Shown: positions 46,060 to 55,924 of the stretch, piece by piece
Position numbering within the stretch: position 1 is the first letter of the stretch
Layout: every line of letters starts with the position of its first letter
Assembly (NCBI RefSeq): GCF_020852615.1
Contig: NZ_JADZAJ010000023.1
Location: 28,967-92,966, forward strand
Origin: Nitrosomonas sp.
GTDB lineage: Bacteria; Pseudomonadota; Gammaproteobacteria; Burkholderiales; Nitrosomonadaceae
DNA length: 64,000 nt
Direction: 5' to 3'
Translations under genes and position numbers: made by a program
Notes under the pieces: generated by a model
The model's database searches: none
Told to the model about the DNA's origin: nothing
What the model saw: the letters and a program-made list of their open reading frames with translations, nothing else

Positions 46060-46779
46060 CTAAAGGTTGAGCTGAATGTTGCGTTCGGCTGCAGTAGGCT
46101 CAAACCCTGATGTTTCGTAGTAACGGAAAATTGTTTCAACAACTTCAGATGGTTCATCCACTATTTGAATGAGATCAATATCTTCTTCTGAAATAAAATT
46201 CTCCTGGATAAGTACCTGCCGGAACCAGTCGATCATTCCTTTCCAGAAATCTGAGCAGACCAGAATAATTGGCATCTTGCGGGTCTTTCCTGTTTGAACG
46301 AGTGTTAACGCTTCCATCAGCTCATCCAGTGTTCCAAACCCGCCCGGCATGACAACATAGGCAGTTGCAAATTTGATGAACATATATTTGCGGGCAAAAA
46401 AATGGCGGAATGTCTGGCTGATATCCTGATAAACGTTGCGGTGCTGTTCGTGGGGAAGCTGGATATTTAATCCTACGCTGGGGGCTTTTCCATAAAAAGC
46501 GCCTTTATTGGCTGCCTCCATAATACCCGGGCCGCCACCGGAGATGACCGAAAACCCGGCATCCGACAATTGCCTTGCGATCGCTTCGGTTAACTTATAA
46601 TACGGGTGTTCGGGGTGAGTTCTGGCACTGCCAAAAATACTGATGGCGGGCTGGATGCATTCGAGCCGCTCTGTCCCTTCAACAAACTCTGCCACAATAC
46701 CGAGAACCCGCCATGATTCCCTGGCTGCCCAGGGTTTTTCCAGGGTGAGGGCGTCCGATAACTTTGCTTGCAAGCTCAT
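46060..46779 (-). CDS. LOG-family nucleotide hydrolase (TIGR00730 type)
   Basis: LOG-family protein of about 239 residues, a predicted nucleoside 5'-monophosphate phosphoribohydrolase. The diagnostic motif PGGFGTLDELMEALT is intact and GGGPGIMEAANKGA is present. In plants the family makes cytokinins; in bacteria its substrate is mostly purine nucleotides or unknown. The ATG at 46779 is chosen from the family length; the frame is open to 46848 into polA on the opposite strand. Divergent from polA by 15 bases. Confidence 0.88.
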   Translation of the reverse strand: MSLQAKLSDALTLEKPWAARESWRVLGIVAEFVEGTERLECIQPAISIFGSARTHPEHPYYKLTEAIARQLSDAGFSVISGGGPGIMEAANKGAFYGKAPSVGLNIQLPHEQHRNVYQDISQTFRHFFARKYMFIKFATAYVVMPGGFGTLDELMEALTLVQTGKTRKMPIILVCSDFWKGMIDWFRQVLIQENFISEEDIDLIQIVDEPSEVVETIFRYYETSGFEPTAAERNIQLNL

Positions 46780-46794
46780 GGGGATCCTTGTTTG

Positions 46795-49545
46795 ATGAAA
46801 ACACTTTTGCTGGTCGATGGTTCTTCCTATCTCTATCGCGCTTTTCACGCATTACCTGATTTGCGTAACCGTCTTAATGAACCGACCGGTGCTATTTATG
46901 GTGTTCTGAATATGCTGCGCCGCCTGCATAAGGAATACCGGCCAGATTATAGCGCGTGTGTGTTTGACGCAAAAGGTAAAACGTTCCGGGATGCGATTTA
47001 CCCGCAATATAAAGCCCATCGCCCGCCGATGCCTGATGATCTGTCCAGGCAGATTGAGCCTTTATATGCCTGTATCCGGGCAATGGGCTGGCCACTTCTG
47101 ATGGAAGAAGGTGTTGAGGCGGATGATGTGATCGGGACACTGGTGGAGCACGCTATCAGCAAACAGGCACAATGTGTGATTGCAACGGGTGATAAGGATA
47201 TTGCCCAACTGGTCAGGCCGGGTATCTGGCTGGTAAATACCATGAATAATGAATCTTTGGATGAATCGGGTGTGCTGCAGAAATTTGGCGTGATGCCTGC
47301 ACAGATTATCGATTTTCTGGCGCTGGTAGGGGATAGTGTTGACAATATCCCCGGTGTGGAGAAAGTGGGCCCCAAGACTGCGGCAAGATGGCTTGGCCAG
47401 TACGGCACACTGGATAATCTGATTGCGCATGCAGAAGAAATAAAGGGTGTCGCAGGTGAAAATTTGCGTAAAGCGCTGGATTGGCTGTCAGTTTCAAGAA
47501 GGCTGCTGACCATCAAATGTGATCTTCCGCTTGCTGTGGATTGGGATGATCTGATTGCGATTCCACCTGATACAGGCAAGCTGGTTGAGCTCTACGAGCA
47601 ACTTGAGTTTCGGGGCTGGTTGCGTGAGCTTAAGCCATCTGCTCTGGAGAAAAATCAGGAGGCTGTATCAGATGCTTCAATCACGAATGAAGGGAATGAA
47701 GATGATCCGCCCTTATTGCCGGATGATAAAAATGAGAGCAGGCGTGATTACCGGATCATCCTGAACGAATCACAACTGGATGATTGGCTGGTGAAATGTG
47801 AATCCGCTGAACTGATCTCGATTGATACTGAGACGACCAGCCTGAATCCAATGGAAGCCAGGCTGGTCGGGGTTTCATTTTGTGCTGAATCGGGACATGC
47901 AGCTTACATACCGCTTGCTCATCATTATCAGGGGGTGCCTGCACAATTAAATCGTGAGCATGTTCTGCAAAGATTGAAACCCTGGCTGGAAAATGCGGAT
48001 AAACCCAAAGTCGGACAGAATCTGAAGTATGACAGGCACGTGCTTGCCAGCCACGGTGTGATGCTGAACGGAATTGCACACGACACGCTGCTGCAATCGT
48101 ATGTACTGGAATCTCATCTTTCACATGATCTGGACAGCCTGGCCAGCCGGCATTTGGGTATGCAAACCCTGACCTATGATGAAGTTACCGGTAAAGGGGC
48201 CAAACGTATCGGGTTTGATCAGGTGGAAATCGAGCGGGCAGGAGTTTATGCGGCTGAAGATGCGGATATTTCTTTACGCTTGCACCAGTATTTATTCCCG
48301 GTAATTCATAAAGATGAACATCTTTGCCGCATTTACCAGCAGATTGAAATGCCGTTGCTGGACGTTTTGTTCCGGATGGAGCGCAATGGAGTGCTGCTTG
48401 ATACCCGCTTGCTGCAGGTGCAAAGTGGCGAACTGACACAGCAGCTGATCGTGCTTGAGCAGCAGGCACATTCTCTCGCTGGCCATGCTTTTAATCTGAA
48501 TTCAACCAGGCAGATTCAGGAGATACTGTTCGGTCAGCATAAGTTGCCGGTGATCAAGAAAACCCCAAAAGGCGTGCCTTCCACTGATGAGGAAGTATTG
48601 CAGCAGCTGGCGCTGAATTATCCGTTACCGAAGGTTTTGCTGGATTATCGCGGGCTTGCCAAACTCAAATCAACTTATGTTGATAAGCTGCCGCAGATGG
48701 TGAATGCGCAGACCGGCCGTGTACATACTCACTATGCCCAAGCAGTTGCGGTTACCGGTCGTCTGGCGAGCAGTGATCCCAATTTGCAGAATATTCCTGT
48801 GCGTACACCGGAAGGCCGGCGTATCCGTGAAGCTTTTATTGCGCCGGATGGCTGGTTTATCGTTTCAGCAGATTATTCTCAGATTGAATTACGCATTATG
48901 GCCCATATATCCGGAGACACGGGACTGATACGGGCATTCTCTGAAGGACAGGATATCCATCGTGCTACGGCTGCTGAGGTGTTTGGTGTACCGGTTGCGC
49001 AAGTGACCCCGGAACAGCGCCGTTACGCCAAAGTTATTAATTTTGGTTTGATTTATGGTATGTCTGAATTTGGACTTGCTGCTCAATTGGGGTTGGAACG
49101 CGCTGCTGCTCGCACTTTCATTAATCGTTATTTCACACGCTACCCGGGAGTGGCGGATTATATGCAACGTACGCGAGAGCTCGCGAAGCAGAACGGGTAT
49201 GTTGAAACTGTGTTGGGGAGAAGATTGCAGTTGCCTGATATTCGCAGTGGTCAGCGTAACCGCCAGATGGGAGCTGAGCGGGCGGCAATCAATGCACCGA
49301 TGCAAGGTACTGCCGCTGATATTATTAAACTGGCCATGATTTCTGTGCATCGATGGCTGGCAGAAGTACAGCTTCAAAGTAAGCTGATTATGCAGGTTCA
49401 CGATGAGCTGGTGCTGGAAGTGCCCGAAGCTGAGCTGTCTGTGGTTAAGGAGAATCTGCCCCGATTGATGGAAAGTGTGCTTAAACTGAATGTGCCATTA
49501 AAAATCGAAACAGGTACAGGTAAAAACTGGGATCAGGCGCATTAA
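46795..49545 (+). CDS. polA: DNA polymerase I
   Basis: 916-residue polymerase with all three domains: 5'-3' exonuclease (KTLLLVDGSSYLYRAFHALP at the start, GDSVDNIPGVEKVGPKTA), 3'-5' proofreading (SIDTETTSLNPME, D-x-E present; KVGQNLKYDRHVL), and polymerase (SADYSQIELRIMAHIS, RRYAKVINFGLIYGMS, MQVHDELVLEV). All catalytic carboxylates are visible, so both exonucleases look active. It starts 15 bases from the divergent LOG-family gene. ATG at 46795 gives the standard length. Confidence 0.97.
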   Translation: MKTLLLVDGSSYLYRAFHALPDLRNRLNEPTGAIYGVLNMLRRLHKEYRPDYSACVFDAKGKTFRDAIYPQYKAHRPPMPDDLSRQIEPLYACIRAMGWPLLMEEGVEADDVIGTLVEHAISKQAQCVIATGDKDIAQLVRPGIWLVNTMNNESLDESGVLQKFGVMPAQIIDFLALVGDSVDNIPGVEKVGPKTAARWLGQYGTLDNLIAHAEEIKGVAGENLRKALDWLSVSRRLLTIKCDLPLAVDWDDLIAIPPDTGKLVELYEQLEFRGWLRELKPSALEKNQEAVSDASITNEGNEDDPPLLPDDKNESRRDYRIILNESQLDDWLVKCESAELISIDTETTSLNPMEARLVGVSFCAESGHAAYIPLAHHYQGVPAQLNREHVLQRLKPWLENADKPKVGQNLKYDRHVLASHGVMLNGIAHDTLLQSYVLESHLSHDLDSLASRHLGMQTLTYDEVTGKGAKRIGFDQVEIERAGVYAAEDADISLRLHQYLFPVIHKDEHLCRIYQQIEMPLLDVLFRMERNGVLLDTRLLQVQSGELTQQLIVLEQQAHSLAGHAFNLNSTRQIQEILFGQHKLPVIKKTPKGVPSTDEEVLQQLALNYPLPKVLLDYRGLAKLKSTYVDKLPQMVNAQTGRVHTHYAQAVAVTGRLASSDPNLQNIPVRTPEGRRIREAFIAPDGWFIVSADYSQIELRIMAHISGDTGLIRAFSEGQDIHRATAAEVFGVPVAQVTPEQRRYAKVINFGLIYGMSEFGLAAQLGLERAAARTFINRYFTRYPGVADYMQRTRELAKQNGYVETVLGRRLQLPDIRSGQRNRQMGAERAAINAPMQGTAADIIKLAMISVHRWLAEVQLQSKLIMQVHDELVLEVPEAELSVVKENLPRLMESVLKLNVPLKIETGTGKNWDQAH

Positions 49546-49615
49546 TTTTGACTGGTTTTTACCTGGGTGTACCGAATAGTTTTAGCGGATTAACCCTGGA
49601 AAATTGTTAATTTTC

Positions 49616-49644
49616 TTGACTTGTAAGTCACATCTCTTTAGATT
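49616..49644 (+). promoter_or_regulatory. sigma-70-type promoter with overlapping palindrome, desaturase gene
   Basis: TTGACT (49616-49621) and TAGATT (49639-49644) are separated by 17 bases. The -35 box lies within TGACTTGTAAGTCA (49617-49630), a 6-bp inverted repeat with a 2-base spacer, a possible operator for a dimeric regulator. GGAGG lies 12 bases before the start codon. Confidence 0.6.
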
Positions 49645-49688
49645 GATTTTTTGCAAGGTTATAAACAAAAAGGAGGATAGTTATAAAT

Positions 49689-50882
49689 ATGGACATTATA
49701 TCGATACTGATGACCGGTCTCGTAGATCTGCCATGGTGGGGGTATATTGTGGTGGCACTGGTGTTTACGCATATAACAATTGCCAGCATCACTATTTTTT
49801 TACATCGCTATCAGGCGCACCGGTCGCTGGAGCTGCACCCGATACCCAGTCACTTTTTCCGTTTCTGGCTGTGGCTGACTACTGGCATGGTCACCAAGGA
49901 GTGGGCAGCTGTTCACCGGAAACATCATGCAAAATGTGAAACTGTGGATGACCCGCACAGCCCGCTGGTCTACGGTATCAAAAAGGTGCTGGGAGAAGGT
50001 GCCGAGCTTTACAAAATTGAAACCAGGAATCAGGAAACACTTGACCGTTATGGGCATGGCACACCTGATGACTGGATGGAACGTAATGTCTATACCAGAC
50101 ATAGCGTGGCAGGCATTGCGTCCATGCTGATTATCAATGTGATTCTGTTTGGACCGATCGGGTTGACGATCTGGGCGGTACAGATGATGTGGACGCCAGT
50201 GATGGCAGCCGGAATCATAAATGGTGTTGGGCATTACTGGGGTTATCGTAATTTCCGTGCCGAGGATGCCAGCCGGAATATTGTTCCATGGGGAATTCTG
50301 ATTGGTGGAGAAGAGCTGCATAACAATCATCATGCGTACCCGACTTCAGCCAGATTATCCAATAAATGGTATGAATTCGATATTGGCTGGATGTATATCC
50401 GGATATTGGAAATACTGGGGTTGGCGCATGTGAAGAAAACAGCGCCTAAATTGCAGTTGAACAAGGCCAAGACTGAATGTGATCTGGAAACACTGCAGGC
50501 CGTTATTTCTCATCGGTACGAAGTGCTGGCAAAATATACCAAATCATTAAAGATTGCATTCAAGAATGAACTGGTACATATGCAGCAGGCGGCGATTGAA
50601 AATGGTGTGGATGGCCTGACCTTGCGGAATTGGGTATTGGCTGATGCGAAAACCCTGAAAGAGGAAGAGCGTGATAAATTGGGCAGAGTGTTGAGTCATG
50701 CTCAAAAGCTGGACAAACTTTATCGTATGAGGGAAGAGCTGTCTGCGATATGGGAGCGTTCAGCTGCTACAAAAGATGAGCTGCTCAAGCAGTTGCAGGA
50801 CTGGTGCCACCGTGCAGAAGAAAGTGGTATCGAGTTACTGGAAAATTTTTCCCGCAGACTGCGCAGCTACGCCATGGCTTGA
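49689..50882 (+). CDS. membrane fatty acid (acyl-CoA) desaturase
   Basis: Integral membrane di-iron desaturase of 397 residues, probably introducing a cis double bond into fatty acyl chains. The three histidine boxes are HRYQAHR, HRKHHAK and HNNHHAYP. Several hydrophobic helices surround them. A C-terminal cytoplasmic extension of about 130 residues (from KTAPKLQLNKAKTECDLETL) is helical and charged, probably coiled coil. Clear AGGAGG lies upstream of the start at 49689. The promoter is described separately and a bidirectional terminator follows. Confidence 0.88.
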   Translation: MDIISILMTGLVDLPWWGYIVVALVFTHITIASITIFLHRYQAHRSLELHPIPSHFFRFWLWLTTGMVTKEWAAVHRKHHAKCETVDDPHSPLVYGIKKVLGEGAELYKIETRNQETLDRYGHGTPDDWMERNVYTRHSVAGIASMLIINVILFGPIGLTIWAVQMMWTPVMAAGIINGVGHYWGYRNFRAEDASRNIVPWGILIGGEELHNNHHAYPTSARLSNKWYEFDIGWMYIRILEILGLAHVKKTAPKLQLNKAKTECDLETLQAVISHRYEVLAKYTKSLKIAFKNELVHMQQAAIENGVDGLTLRNWVLADAKTLKEEERDKLGRVLSHAQKLDKLYRMREELSAIWERSAATKDELLKQLQDWCHRAEESGIELLENFSRRLRSYAMA

Positions 50883-50911
50883 TAAGAGTCTCGGTAGCAA
50901 CAAAATAGTAT

Positions 50912-50950
50912 GGCAACAAAAAACCCGCTTAAAGCGGGTTTTTTGTTGCC
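50912..50950. terminator. bidirectional terminator between desaturase and rpmG
   Basis: Perfect 19-bp inverted repeat (50912-50930 with 50932-50950) with a tight turn. GC core ACCCGCTT/AAGCGGGT is flanked by A and T runs, so RNA from either strand ends in T-rich sequence. It sits 29 bases after the desaturase stop and 28 bases from the rpmG stop. Confidence 0.93.
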
Positions 50951-50978
50951 AAGGTAAATTAAAAACAAAAAAATGTTT

Positions 50979-51134
50979 TTATTTGAGCTTGGTTTCTTTG
51001 TAAGTCACGTGTTTTCTTGCAACTGGATCAAACTTCTTCATCTCCAGTTTTTCCGGATTGGCACGTTTGTTTTTGGTTGTGGTGTAAAAATGACCTGTAC
51101 CCGCTGTGGATTCCAGTTTTATTTTCTCGCGCAT
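50979..51134 (-). CDS. rpmG: 50S ribosomal protein L33
   Basis: Large-subunit protein of 51 residues on the minus strand. It begins [20 protein letters not shown], contains [17 protein letters not shown] and ends [11 protein letters not shown]. No cysteine is present, so it is the zinc-free type. It follows rpmB closely (37 bases) and ends before the bidirectional terminator. It is too short for many gene finders. Confidence 0.96.
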   Translation of the reverse strand: MREKIKLESTAGTGHFYTTTKNKRANPEKLEMKKFDPVARKHVTYKETKLK

Positions 51135-51171
51135 AACTATACCTTTCCCTGTTCGTTTTGCTGAGCCTTAA

Positions 51172-51408
51172 TCAGACACGTTCTCCACGTGCGCGCATAT
51201 CGGCAATGACTGCATCAATACCGTTTTTATCAATGGTGCGTAACGCGGCGTTGGAAATGCGTAAACGTACCCAGCGATTTTCGCTTTCCAGCCAAAAGCG
51301 GCGTGATTGCAGGTTTGGCAGAAAGCGGCGTTTAGTTTTGTTGTTGGCATGAGAGACATTATGACCACTCATGGGGCGCTTCCCCGTTACTTGACATACA
51401 CGCGCCAT
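51172..51408 (-). CDS. rpmB: 50S ribosomal protein L28
   Basis: Large-subunit protein of 78 residues: [20 protein letters not shown] at the start, [13 protein letters not shown] in the middle, basic throughout. It has only one cysteine, so no zinc site. CAGGAG lies eight bases before the ATG. It is cotranscribed with rpmG from the promoter upstream. Confidence 0.97.
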   Translation of the reverse strand: MARVCQVTGKRPMSGHNVSHANNKTKRRFLPNLQSRRFWLESENRWVRLRISNAALRTIDKNGIDAVIADMRARGERV

Positions 51409-51444
51409 GTTACAAACTCCTGTGATTAAATACTGAAGTTAAAC

Positions 51445-51474
51445 ATTATAGCTGGTATGGACATGTTTTTTCAA
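51445..51474 (-). promoter_or_regulatory. sigma-70-type promoter of rpmB-rpmG
   Basis: On the minus strand TTGAAA (51474-51469), an 18-base spacer and a consensus TATAAT (51450-51445), 37 bases before the rpmB start codon. It lies between the radC stop and rpmB. Confidence 0.75.
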
Positions 51475-51475
51475 A

Positions 51476-52150
51476 TCAAATCAAGCCGCGTTCAGCAAAT
51501 GACACAACTTCATCACTGCCGATGACGAAGTGATCCAATACTTTTATATCCACCAGAGCAAGCGCCTGTTTGAGGGATTGTGTCAGTATTTCATCAGCTC
51601 GGCTGGGCTCAGCGGTTCCGGAAGGGTGATTATGTGCAAAAATCATGGCGGCAGCATTATGGTACAGGGCACGTTTAACGATTTCACGCGGGTAAACGCT
51701 GGCCTGTGTCAATGTGCCATTAAAAAGTTCTTCAGTAATAATCGTTCGGTGTCTGGCGTCCAGAAAAATACCGGCAAACACTTCGTATGGCTTGCTCCCC
51801 AGACTTAAGCGCAGGTAATTACGTACGGACTGGGGAGAATCCATGATGTCACCACACTTGAATTCTTCAGCCAGCGCTCGCTTTGCCATTTCCATGACAG
51901 CCTGCAGTTGCGCAAATTTTGCTGGCCCCATTCCAGGCAATGCACTGAATTCTTGCAGATTTGCGGTGCACAATTTTGTCAGGCTGCCAAAATGCAGCAA
52001 TAAATTGCGGGCCAGCTCAACTGCGCTGACCCCGGTAACGCCAGTACGCAAAAAAATAGCCAGTAATTCTGCATCTGAAAGGGCAGCTGCTCCTTTCTCA
52101 ATCAGTTTTTCCCGTGGGCGTTCAGCCTCCGGCCAGTCAGAAATTGCCAT
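51476..52150 (-). CDS. radC: RadC/JAMM-domain protein
   Basis: Protein of 224 residues with an N-terminal helix-hairpin-helix region ([17 protein letters not shown]) and a C-terminal JAB1/MPN metalloprotease-like domain with [18 protein letters not shown]. Named for DNA repair, but the function is disputed. It is chromosomal and separated from the coaBC gene by 118 bases on the opposite strand. Confidence 0.94.
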   Translation of the reverse strand: MAISDWPEAERPREKLIEKGAAALSDAELLAIFLRTGVTGVSAVELARNLLLHFGSLTKLCTANLQEFSALPGMGPAKFAQLQAVMEMAKRALAEEFKCGDIMDSPQSVRNYLRLSLGSKPYEVFAGIFLDARHRTIITEELFNGTLTQASVYPREIVKRALYHNAAAMIFAHNHPSGTAEPSRADEILTQSLKQALALVDIKVLDHFVIGSDEVVSFAERGLI

Positions 52151-52268
52151 ATTTGAACGAATCCTGTAAAAGTAATCGGTTTCCTGAATAATCAGTATGA
52201 AACGGCCATTGCGATCGAAAATGAATGGCTGCTTTGTTTTCTTAAGATAATTTTTTAATCAACTGGAT

Positions 52269-53474
52269 ATGGTTCCGGTAAATTCATTTGCGGGAAAACA
52301 CCTGCTGCTGGGAGTGACTGGTGGTATTGCCGCCTACAAAGTGGCAGAACTGGTCAGGCTGCTGATGCAGGAGGGGGCAGTGGTGCAGGTTGTCATGACG
52401 AAATCAGCCCGTCGGTTTGTCGGTGCAACCACTTTCCAGGCGCTGACGGGCAGAAAGGTATTTACTGAGCTTTGGGATACTGATACGGCAAACGGCATGG
52501 CGCATATCAGCCTTTCCCGGGAAGCAGATGCAATTCTGGTTGCGCCGGCAAGTGCGGACTTCATTGCCAGAATTGCACATGGCCTGGCTGATGATTTGCT
52601 TTCCACGCTTTGCCTGGCACGAAACTGTCCCCTGCTGATCGCCCCCGCCATGAATCTGCAAATGTGGGAAAACGCCGCAACCCAGCGTAATTTGACCACC
52701 TTGCGGCAGGATGGGGTAATGGTACTCGGCCCGGACAGGGGCTATCAGGCTTGTGGTGAAACCGGGGCAGGGCGCATGCTGGAGCCGATAGATTTGCTGG
52801 CCGCAACACATCGTTTTTTTCAGCCTGAATATCTCGATGGCAAGCGGGTGCTGATTACAGCCGGACCTACGTTTGAAGCGATTGATGCGGTCAGAGGGTT
52901 GACCAATCGAAGTTCAGGGAAAATGGGGCTGGCAATGGCGCAAGCGGCACTTGAAGCCGGCGCACAGGTCACGCTGGTATGCGGTCCGGTTTGTTTGCCG
53001 TTTCCGGCTGTTCACCGGTTGATTCATATTGTCAGTGCTGGCGAGATGTTTGCTGCTGTCAAAGGCGAAGTAAGCAATTGCGATATTTTTATCAGCGTGG
53101 CTGCTGTTGCGGATTATCGTCCGGCTGAACAGCATGCTTCCAAACTGAAAAAAACTGCAAAGGATATTACGCTGACCCTGGTACCCAACCCGGATATTTT
53201 GCAATATGTGGCCAGCCTGCCCACCCCCCCGTTTTGTGTGGGATTTGCAGCAGAAACGGATACGGTTGAACGCTACGCTGAAGAAAAACGAAAAAGGAAA
53301 AAGTTGCCGCTGATTGTCGCCAATCATGCTGTTGAGGCAATTGGCTCAAATGAGAGTACGTTGACTTTGCTGGATGATGAAGGGGCACACCATTTGCCAA
53401 AAGCCGGCAAAAATATTCAAGCCGGACTGGTAATGGCACATATTGCCCGTCTTTACGATAAATACAGGGGATGA
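52269..53474 (+). CDS. coaBC: bifunctional CoaBC (phosphopantothenoylcysteine synthetase/decarboxylase)
   Basis: Two-step enzyme of coenzyme A synthesis. The N-terminal flavin-dependent decarboxylase has [13 protein letters not shown], the [16 protein letters not shown] loop and the cysteine in [10 protein letters not shown]. The C-terminal synthetase has [20 protein letters not shown] and [10 protein letters not shown]. 401 residues, normal. Its stop overlaps the dut start (ATGA). Confidence 0.96.
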   Translation: MVPVNSFAGKHLLLGVTGGIAAYKVAELVRLLMQEGAVVQVVMTKSARRFVGATTFQALTGRKVFTELWDTDTANGMAHISLSREADAILVAPASADFIARIAHGLADDLLSTLCLARNCPLLIAPAMNLQMWENAATQRNLTTLRQDGVMVLGPDRGYQACGETGAGRMLEPIDLLAATHRFFQPEYLDGKRVLITAGPTFEAIDAVRGLTNRSSGKMGLAMAQAALEAGAQVTLVCGPVCLPFPAVHRLIHIVSAGEMFAAVKGEVSNCDIFISVAAVADYRPAEQHASKLKKTAKDITLTLVPNPDILQYVASLPTPPFCVGFAAETDTVERYAEEKRKRKKLPLIVANHAVEAIGSNESTLTLLDDEGAHHLPKAGKNIQAGLVMAHIARLYDKYRG

Positions 53475-53929
53475 TCACCATAATGAACGTTGATATCAAA
53501 CTGCTCGATTCCCGGCTGAAAGACTGCTTTCCGGGTTATGCCACACCCGGTTCGGCCGGGCTGGATTTGCGTGCCTGTATTGATGAACGTACTGAGATTC
53601 ATCCAGGTGAAACGCTGCTGATTCCGTCAGGAATTGCCATTCATCTGGCTGATCCCGGTTTTGCCGCCATGGTGCTGCCGCGTTCCGGCCTGGGGCATAA
53701 ACACGGGATTGTGCTGGGTAATCTGGTGGGGCTGATTGATTCAGACTACCAGGGGCAAATACTGGTTTCCATCTGGAACCGGGGGCAGGCCACATTTGCG
53801 CTGGAACCACTGGAACGGATTGCGCAACTGGTTATCGTACCCGTCATTCAGGCCGGTTTTAATGTTGTGGAGGATTTTCAGCTGAGCCAGCGTGGCGAGA
53901 AAGGGTTTGGCAGTACCGGAAAATGCTGA
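53471..53929 (+). CDS. dut: dUTP diphosphatase
   Basis: Trimeric dUTPase that removes dUTP and supplies dUMP. The 152-residue product has the five motifs, among them [43 protein letters not shown] and the C-terminal [12 protein letters not shown]. The ATG 53471 overlaps the coaBC stop; ATG 53483 (MNVDIKLLD) is an alternative that aligns well with E. coli. Translationally coupled to coaBC. Confidence 0.96.
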   Translation: MITIMNVDIKLLDSRLKDCFPGYATPGSAGLDLRACIDERTEIHPGETLLIPSGIAIHLADPGFAAMVLPRSGLGHKHGIVLGNLVGLIDSDYQGQILVSIWNRGQATFALEPLERIAQLVIVPVIQAGFNVVEDFQLSQRGEKGFGSTGKC

Positions 53930-54372
53930 GACTTTGCCTTGCCATACTATTATTGATGATCAGCGAACTGAATACAGCTGGTGCTGAAGATCAGCAGTTG
54001 CCAACCGTAAAACTCAGTATTCTGGAGTATACGATTACTGCCGAGCTGGCTGATACGGCATCAGCCCGTATGATCGGGTTAATGCACCGTACACACCTGC
54101 CTGAAAACAGCGGTATGTTCTTTGTTTTCCCGGTTGCCGGTATTCACTGTATGTGGATGAAAGATACGGTCATTCCTTTGGATGTGGCTTTTCTGGACGA
54201 AACGGGAAAGATTATCAATTTTGCTGAGATGGTACCCGAAACACTCACCCCGCACTGCGCGGCCAGTGCAGCCCGATATGCACTTGAGGTAAATTCCGGC
54301 TGGTTTGAAGCACGGAAAATCAGGGCGGGTGACAGGGTTGTGGCAGCCATCGGGGCAGGCGGTGCACGGTAG
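53923..54372 (+). CDS. DUF192 family secreted protein
   Basis: Protein of 149 residues with a signal peptide ([15 protein letters not shown], cleavage near AGA-E) and a DUF192 domain ([54 protein letters not shown]). Function unknown. Its start lies within the last codons of dut (7-base overlap). It converges on ffh. Confidence 0.88.
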   Translation: MLRLCLAILLLMISELNTAGAEDQQLPTVKLSILEYTITAELADTASARMIGLMHRTHLPENSGMFFVFPVAGIHCMWMKDTVIPLDVAFLDETGKIINFAEMVPETLTPHCAASAARYALEVNSGWFEARKIRAGDRVVAAIGAGGAR

Positions 54373-54412
54373 CACGTACGCCGCCACTCCAGGCAGTTTT
54401 TCAGAGATACGT

Positions 54413-55762
54413 CTACCGCATACCCGGGAGCATGCCCTTAACCGCTCTCATCATTTTTGCCATCCCTCCCTTATTCATCATCTTCATCATTTTGCGTGCC
54501 TGCTCAAATTGCACAAGCAGACGATTGACTTCCTGTACGGAAACACCGGAGCCGGCAGCAATGCGGCGTTTGCGGGATGCTTTGATAATTTCCGGTTTGG
54601 CCCGTTCCTGAGGAGTCATGGAGTTAATGATGCCTTCAGTACGATTGATGATTTTTTCATCCACATTCATGTTCTGGGCAGCCTGACTAAGCTGGTGCGG
54701 CAGTTTATCCAGCATGGCGCTCATTCCTCCCATTTTTTTCATTTGCTGGAACTGCTGCTGAAAATCGTTAAGATCAAAGCCCTTGCCTGATTTCATTTTT
54801 TTCATCAGGCGCTCGGCTTCTTTCTGATCCGAGGTGCGCTGCGCTTCTTCAATCAGCCCGAGCACATCTCCCATACCCAAGATACGGGAAGCCATGCGAT
54901 CCGGATAAAACGGCTCCAGCCCGGTCAGTTTTTCAGCAACACCGGCAAATTTGATTGGTTTGCCGGTAACGTGGCGAACGGATAGTGCCGCACCGCCGCG
55001 TGCATCACCATCCAGTTTGGTGAGAATAACCCCGGTCAGCGGCAGTGCCTCAGAAAAAGCTTTGGCGGTATTGACTGCATCCTGCCCCTGCATGGCATCC
55101 ACAACAAACAGTGTTTCAATCGGCTTCAGCAGTTGTTCCAGCTGACTGATCTCCTGCATCATGGCTTCGTCAATACCCAGTCGCCCGGCGGTATCGACAA
55201 TCACGACATCATGATGATGTTTACGTGCAAAATCGAGGGCGGCAATACTGATTTCAGCGGGTTGCCGGCCGGTTTGTACCGGAAAGAAATCAGCGCCGGT
55301 CTGTTCGGCCAGAAGTGCCAGCTGTTCAATGGCAGCCGGGCGGTAAACGTCGCAGGATACCAGCAGTACTTTCTTTTTTTTCTGCTCCATCAGCCACTTT
55401 GCCAGTTTACCGCTGCTGGTGGTTTTACCGGCCCCCTGCAGGCCGGCCATTAAAATAACGGCGGGTGGAGCAACATTCAGATTGATCTCTGCTTTGTCTC
55501 CTCCCATGATGGCAGCCAGTTCTTCATGAACGACACCGATGAGAGCCTGGCCGGGAGAAAGTTTTTCCAGTACTTCATGACCGATGGCGCGCTGTTTGAC
55601 CTGTTCAATAAATACTTTGATTGCAGGCAGGGCGACATCGGCTTCAATCAGTGCCATGCGAACTTCGCGCAGGGCTTCCTGAATATTGCTTTCAGTCAGG
55701 CGCGCTTCACCACGCAGCGTTTTAATGACACCGGAAAGTCGTTCGGTTAGATTGTCAAACAT
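54413..55762 (-). CDS. ffh: signal recognition particle protein Ffh
   Basis: SRP GTPase that targets membrane proteins. The 449-residue product has the N domain, G1 GLQGAGKTTSSGKLA, DTAGRLGID, TKLDGDARGGA, and the M domain with methionines plus the RNA-binding SGVSVQEVNRLL and KMMKMMNKGGMAKMM end. Standard length and order. Its 5' side faces the YpjD-like gene. Confidence 0.98.
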   Translation of the reverse strand: MFDNLTERLSGVIKTLRGEARLTESNIQEALREVRMALIEADVALPAIKVFIEQVKQRAIGHEVLEKLSPGQALIGVVHEELAAIMGGDKAEINLNVAPPAVILMAGLQGAGKTTSSGKLAKWLMEQKKKKVLLVSCDVYRPAAIEQLALLAEQTGADFFPVQTGRQPAEISIAALDFARKHHHDVVIVDTAGRLGIDEAMMQEISQLEQLLKPIETLFVVDAMQGQDAVNTAKAFSEALPLTGVILTKLDGDARGGAALSVRHVTGKPIKFAGVAEKLTGLEPFYPDRMASRILGMGDVLGLIEEAQRTSDQKEAERLMKKMKSGKGFDLNDFQQQFQQMKKMGGMSAMLDKLPHQLSQAAQNMNVDEKIINRTEGIINSMTPQERAKPEIIKASRKRRIAAGSGVSVQEVNRLLVQFEQARKMMKMMNKGGMAKMMRAVKGMLPGMR

Positions 55763-55924
55763 GTATGCTCCTGTAAAAACGTTACCCGCTGGCGAGATTT
55801 ACGCCCTGTGTTAAACTCTGCACAAACCATCAGGCACTTCAGCCTTCAGTATTGTCTTCGGCCTTATCCGGCCGGGATGTGAAATGATGGTCATTTTGCC
55901 GATTTGTCCAGACCTGTTGCCACC

